15,503 nucleotides of DNA from Oscillospiraceae bacterium (lineage in GTDB: Bacteria; Bacillota; Clostridia; Oscillospirales; CAG-272), in assembly GCA_015063655.1 (NCBI GenBank), contig SVTU01000019.1, positions 1 through 15,503 on the forward strand, written 5' to 3'. The translations under genes were made by a program, and so were the position numbers. Below are positions 14,131-15,503 of this stretch, in pieces. The notes below the pieces were generated by a model. The model saw nothing but the letters and a program-made list of their open reading frames with translations. It was not told the DNA's origin and did no database searches. The first letter of the stretch is position 1; the number at the start of each line of letters is the position of its first letter.

Positions 14131-15132
14131 TTATGCCATCGTTTCAAGCATTTTCAGGCTTACTTCATATTTACAGGGCTCGCCCGCAAGATACGTTTGA
14201 CATTCGTCAAGCATATATTTGCCCATACGTGCGACCTCGTCACCTGCGCTTCCCGCAATATGGGGTGTCAGCAGGCAGTTTGGCAAAGTATAGAATGGGT
14301 GATCATCGGCGGGCGGCTCGGGGTAGGTCACGTCCAACAGCGCCGTCAAGTCGGGGCGTTCGCGGAGAACGCGGACCAGATCGTCCTCAACGACCTGCGC
14401 GCCTCTGCCCGTGTTGATGAACACGGCGTTCTCTCTCATACGGCAAAAATGATCGTAATGAAGCATTCCCTTTGTTTGCTCGTTGTTTGCTAAGTGGTTC
14501 GACACAACGAAGGCACGCGCAAATAGTTCGCCAAGCTCGCATTTTTCCACACCAAGCTCATCTGCTTTTTCATCCGACAAAAACGGATCGAATACGATCA
14601 CCTTTACATTGTATTGCTTCAGCATTTGAATGACGAGCTTTCCGATCATGCCCGCACCGATGATACCGACGGTCTCTCCGTAATTTCCGTTACATTTCTT
14701 GAAAGCCGCACTTGCGGACCTTCTTCCCTCTGCGTGATAGAGACGGTTGGTCAGGAAATATCCCTTATTGGCAAGAATTATCTGTGCCACGGTGAACTCT
14801 GCCACAGGCACGGCATTTGCCGCCCACGCCGAAAAAACCTTCACACCGCAATTCAGAAAAGGACGGGCGAAGCTCTGCACACTTCCCGCTCCGTAAAACA
14901 CGCATTTCAATGACGGAAAACAGAGTTTTATTTCATTCTCCGTAAACTCGGGCATTCCCCAAGTAGAAAAGATGAAAGCTATGTCTGAAAACAGTGCGGG
15001 ATCGCGGAGCACTTCTTCTTTAATGTATACTTTCTTTTCGATATCTGTCAGTTTTTGTAGCTTGCTAACTGTTTCGTCAGTGAAAACATTGAAGATCTTA
15101 TCGGTTTTCTCACAAAGAAATATTGCCTTCAT
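14131..15132 (-). CDS. D-isomer-specific 2-hydroxyacid dehydrogenase family protein
   Basis: The 333-residue NAD-dependent oxidoreductase has an N-terminal substrate domain and an inserted Rossmann domain. It shows the dinucleotide motif GIIGAGMIG (about residues 154-162), the substrate-binding arginine in FINTGRGAQV, the glutamate in DVTYPEPP and the catalytic histidine in LTPHIAGS. Such enzymes reduce 2-keto acids (pyruvate, hydroxypyruvate, phosphoglycerate and others); the substrate is not evident here. I chose the ATG at 15132, with GGAG 7 bases upstream; the alternative TTG at 15138 abuts that Shine-Dalgarno site. It starts 2 bases after the stop of the xylose-isomerase-like gene, so the two are translationally coupled. 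Similar dehydrogenases occur in sugar-degradation clusters of Clostridia and Verrucomicrobia, which would suit a sugar-acid substrate. Confidence 0.92.
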   Translation of the reverse strand: MKAIFLCEKTDKIFNVFTDETVSKLQKLTDIEKKVYIKEEVLRDPALFSDIAFIFSTWGMPEFTENEIKLCFPSLKCVFYGAGSVQSFARPFLNCGVKVFSAWAANAVPVAEFTVAQIILANKGYFLTNRLYHAEGRRSASAAFKKCNGNYGETVGIIGAGMIGKLVIQMLKQYNVKVIVFDPFLSDEKADELGVEKCELGELFARAFVVSNHLANNEQTKGMLHYDHFCRMRENAVFINTGRGAQVVEDDLVRVLRERPDLTALLDVTYPEPPADDHPFYTLPNCLLTPHIAGSAGDEVARMGKYMLDECQTYLAGEPCKYEVSLKMLETMA

Positions 15133-15134
15133 AA

Positions 15135-15503
15135 TCAATCTCCTATAATAGTTTTCAATGCATCTGCTTCGAGCGGAAGCGTTGATATTTCATTATCGGG
15201 CATAAATTCAAGTAAAAGAGTGCGCGGCTTTGTAAATTGCTTTAAATAATTCTGCCAATCCGAAAAAGCTTCTGCCAGTGAAAGCTTCTCTTCCCCTCTC
15301 CAGTTAAAAACGTGAATATGCTCGGCATAAGGGGCAATCTTGTTTGCATTTTCAAGGTTTTGATCGGTGTTTTGCCATTGAAATGGCTGCCAGTACATCC
15401 GAAAGTGCGAAGAATTGACGGCTTGCATGAGCCAAACGGCATCATCGGGATTCTCGGTAAAGGTCTTTTTGTGGCATTCCAAGCAGACAGTCACTTGGTT
15501 TGC
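15135..15503 (-). CDS. Xylose-isomerase-like TIM-barrel protein (sugar phosphate isomerase/epimerase), partial
   Basis: The last 123 codons of a gene whose start lies beyond the right edge. The visible half-barrel carries the metal-ligand pattern of the AP endonuclease 2 / xylose-isomerase-like family: VCLECHKKTFTENP (Glu in LECH), then HIHVFNW (His) and TLLLEFMPDNE (Glu near the C-terminus). Family members isomerise or epimerise sugars, keto-acids or inositols. It is coupled to the hydroxyacid dehydrogenase downstream. The pair could isomerise and reduce or oxidise one sugar-derived substrate. A GTG at 15494 is in frame but internal, because the frame continues upstream as Ala-Asn-Gln. Confidence 0.82.
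   Translation of the reverse strand, partial: ANQVTVCLECHKKTFTENPDDAVWLMQAVNSSHFRMYWQPFQWQNTDQNLENANKIAPYAEHIHVFNWRGEEKLSLAEAFSDWQNYLKQFTKPRTLLLEFMPDNEISTLPLEADALKTIIGD

Noticed and set aside
13750..14493. 247-codon plus-strand ORF across repeat C and the dehydrogenase end
   Set aside because: It runs through two terminators, the repeat and antisense to two better-supported minus-strand genes. It has no ribosome binding site and its sequence is low-complexity (Arg/Gln/Ser-rich).

Overview
The window looks like a chromosomal stretch of an uncultured, probably gut-associated, low-to-mid-GC Clostridia (Firmicutes/Bacillota) bacterium. The evidence is strong Shine-Dalgarno sites (GGAGG type), consensus sigma-A promoters with TGn extended -10 boxes, a MacB-type ATPase/permease fusion, an AraM-type dehydrogenase beside L-ribulose-5-phosphate epimerases, and dispersed palindromic 'TAGGGGCG...CGCCCCTA' intergenic repeats. 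No rRNA, tRNA, CRISPR array, transposase or phage gene was seen.

Layout. (1) 1-4030: a divergent pair of large proteins that look carbohydrate-active. The minus-strand gene (1-1819) is open over its whole visible length and runs off the left edge; the plus-strand gene (2012-4030) encodes a TIM-barrel glycoside-hydrolase-like protein. They share a promoter region rich in inverted repeats, and an 18-bp perfect hairpin terminator closes the plus-strand gene. (2) 4153-7238: a promoter and a 999-residue ABC ATPase fused to a FtsX/MacB-type permease with a very large extracytoplasmic domain. (3) 7285-8932: two ~398-bp direct repeats (A and B, about 1250 bp apart) bracket an A/T-rich lipoprotein gene that has its own consensus promoter. 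(4) 9026-13685: a DeoR-family repressor gene divergent from a four-gene operon: UlaE-type L-xylulose-5-P 3-epimerase, AraD/UlaF-type L-ribulose-5-P 4-epimerase, AraM-type glycerol-1-phosphate dehydrogenase family protein, and a glycerophosphodiester phosphodiesterase (GDPD). Candidate operators carrying TTCGATC are placed on both divergent promoters. (5) 13782-15503: a third, shorter repeat copy (C) acts as a two-way terminator where this operon meets a minus-strand operon. That operon runs from the right edge: a xylose-isomerase-like TIM-barrel protein (partial), a D-2-hydroxyacid dehydrogenase, and a 35-codon ORF.

How the genes fit together. The central operon encodes a route from L-xylulose-5-P through L-ribulose-5-P to D-xylulose-5-P (pentose phosphate pathway), joined to a polyol-phosphate dehydrogenase family enzyme and a phosphodiesterase. 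It has no kinase, isomerase or transporter in the window. A simple reading is that it scavenges a pentose- or polyol-phosphate released from a phosphodiester; this is inference. The most unusual non-genic signal is that all three repeats, and also the 35-codon ORF, carry the antisense 3' end of one gene. I recognise its C-terminus (VEMMGLIG.GNNPMVG...VAVAVA.EEA) as that of GGGtGRT-family proteins. In the repeats this tail is followed by the same terminator.
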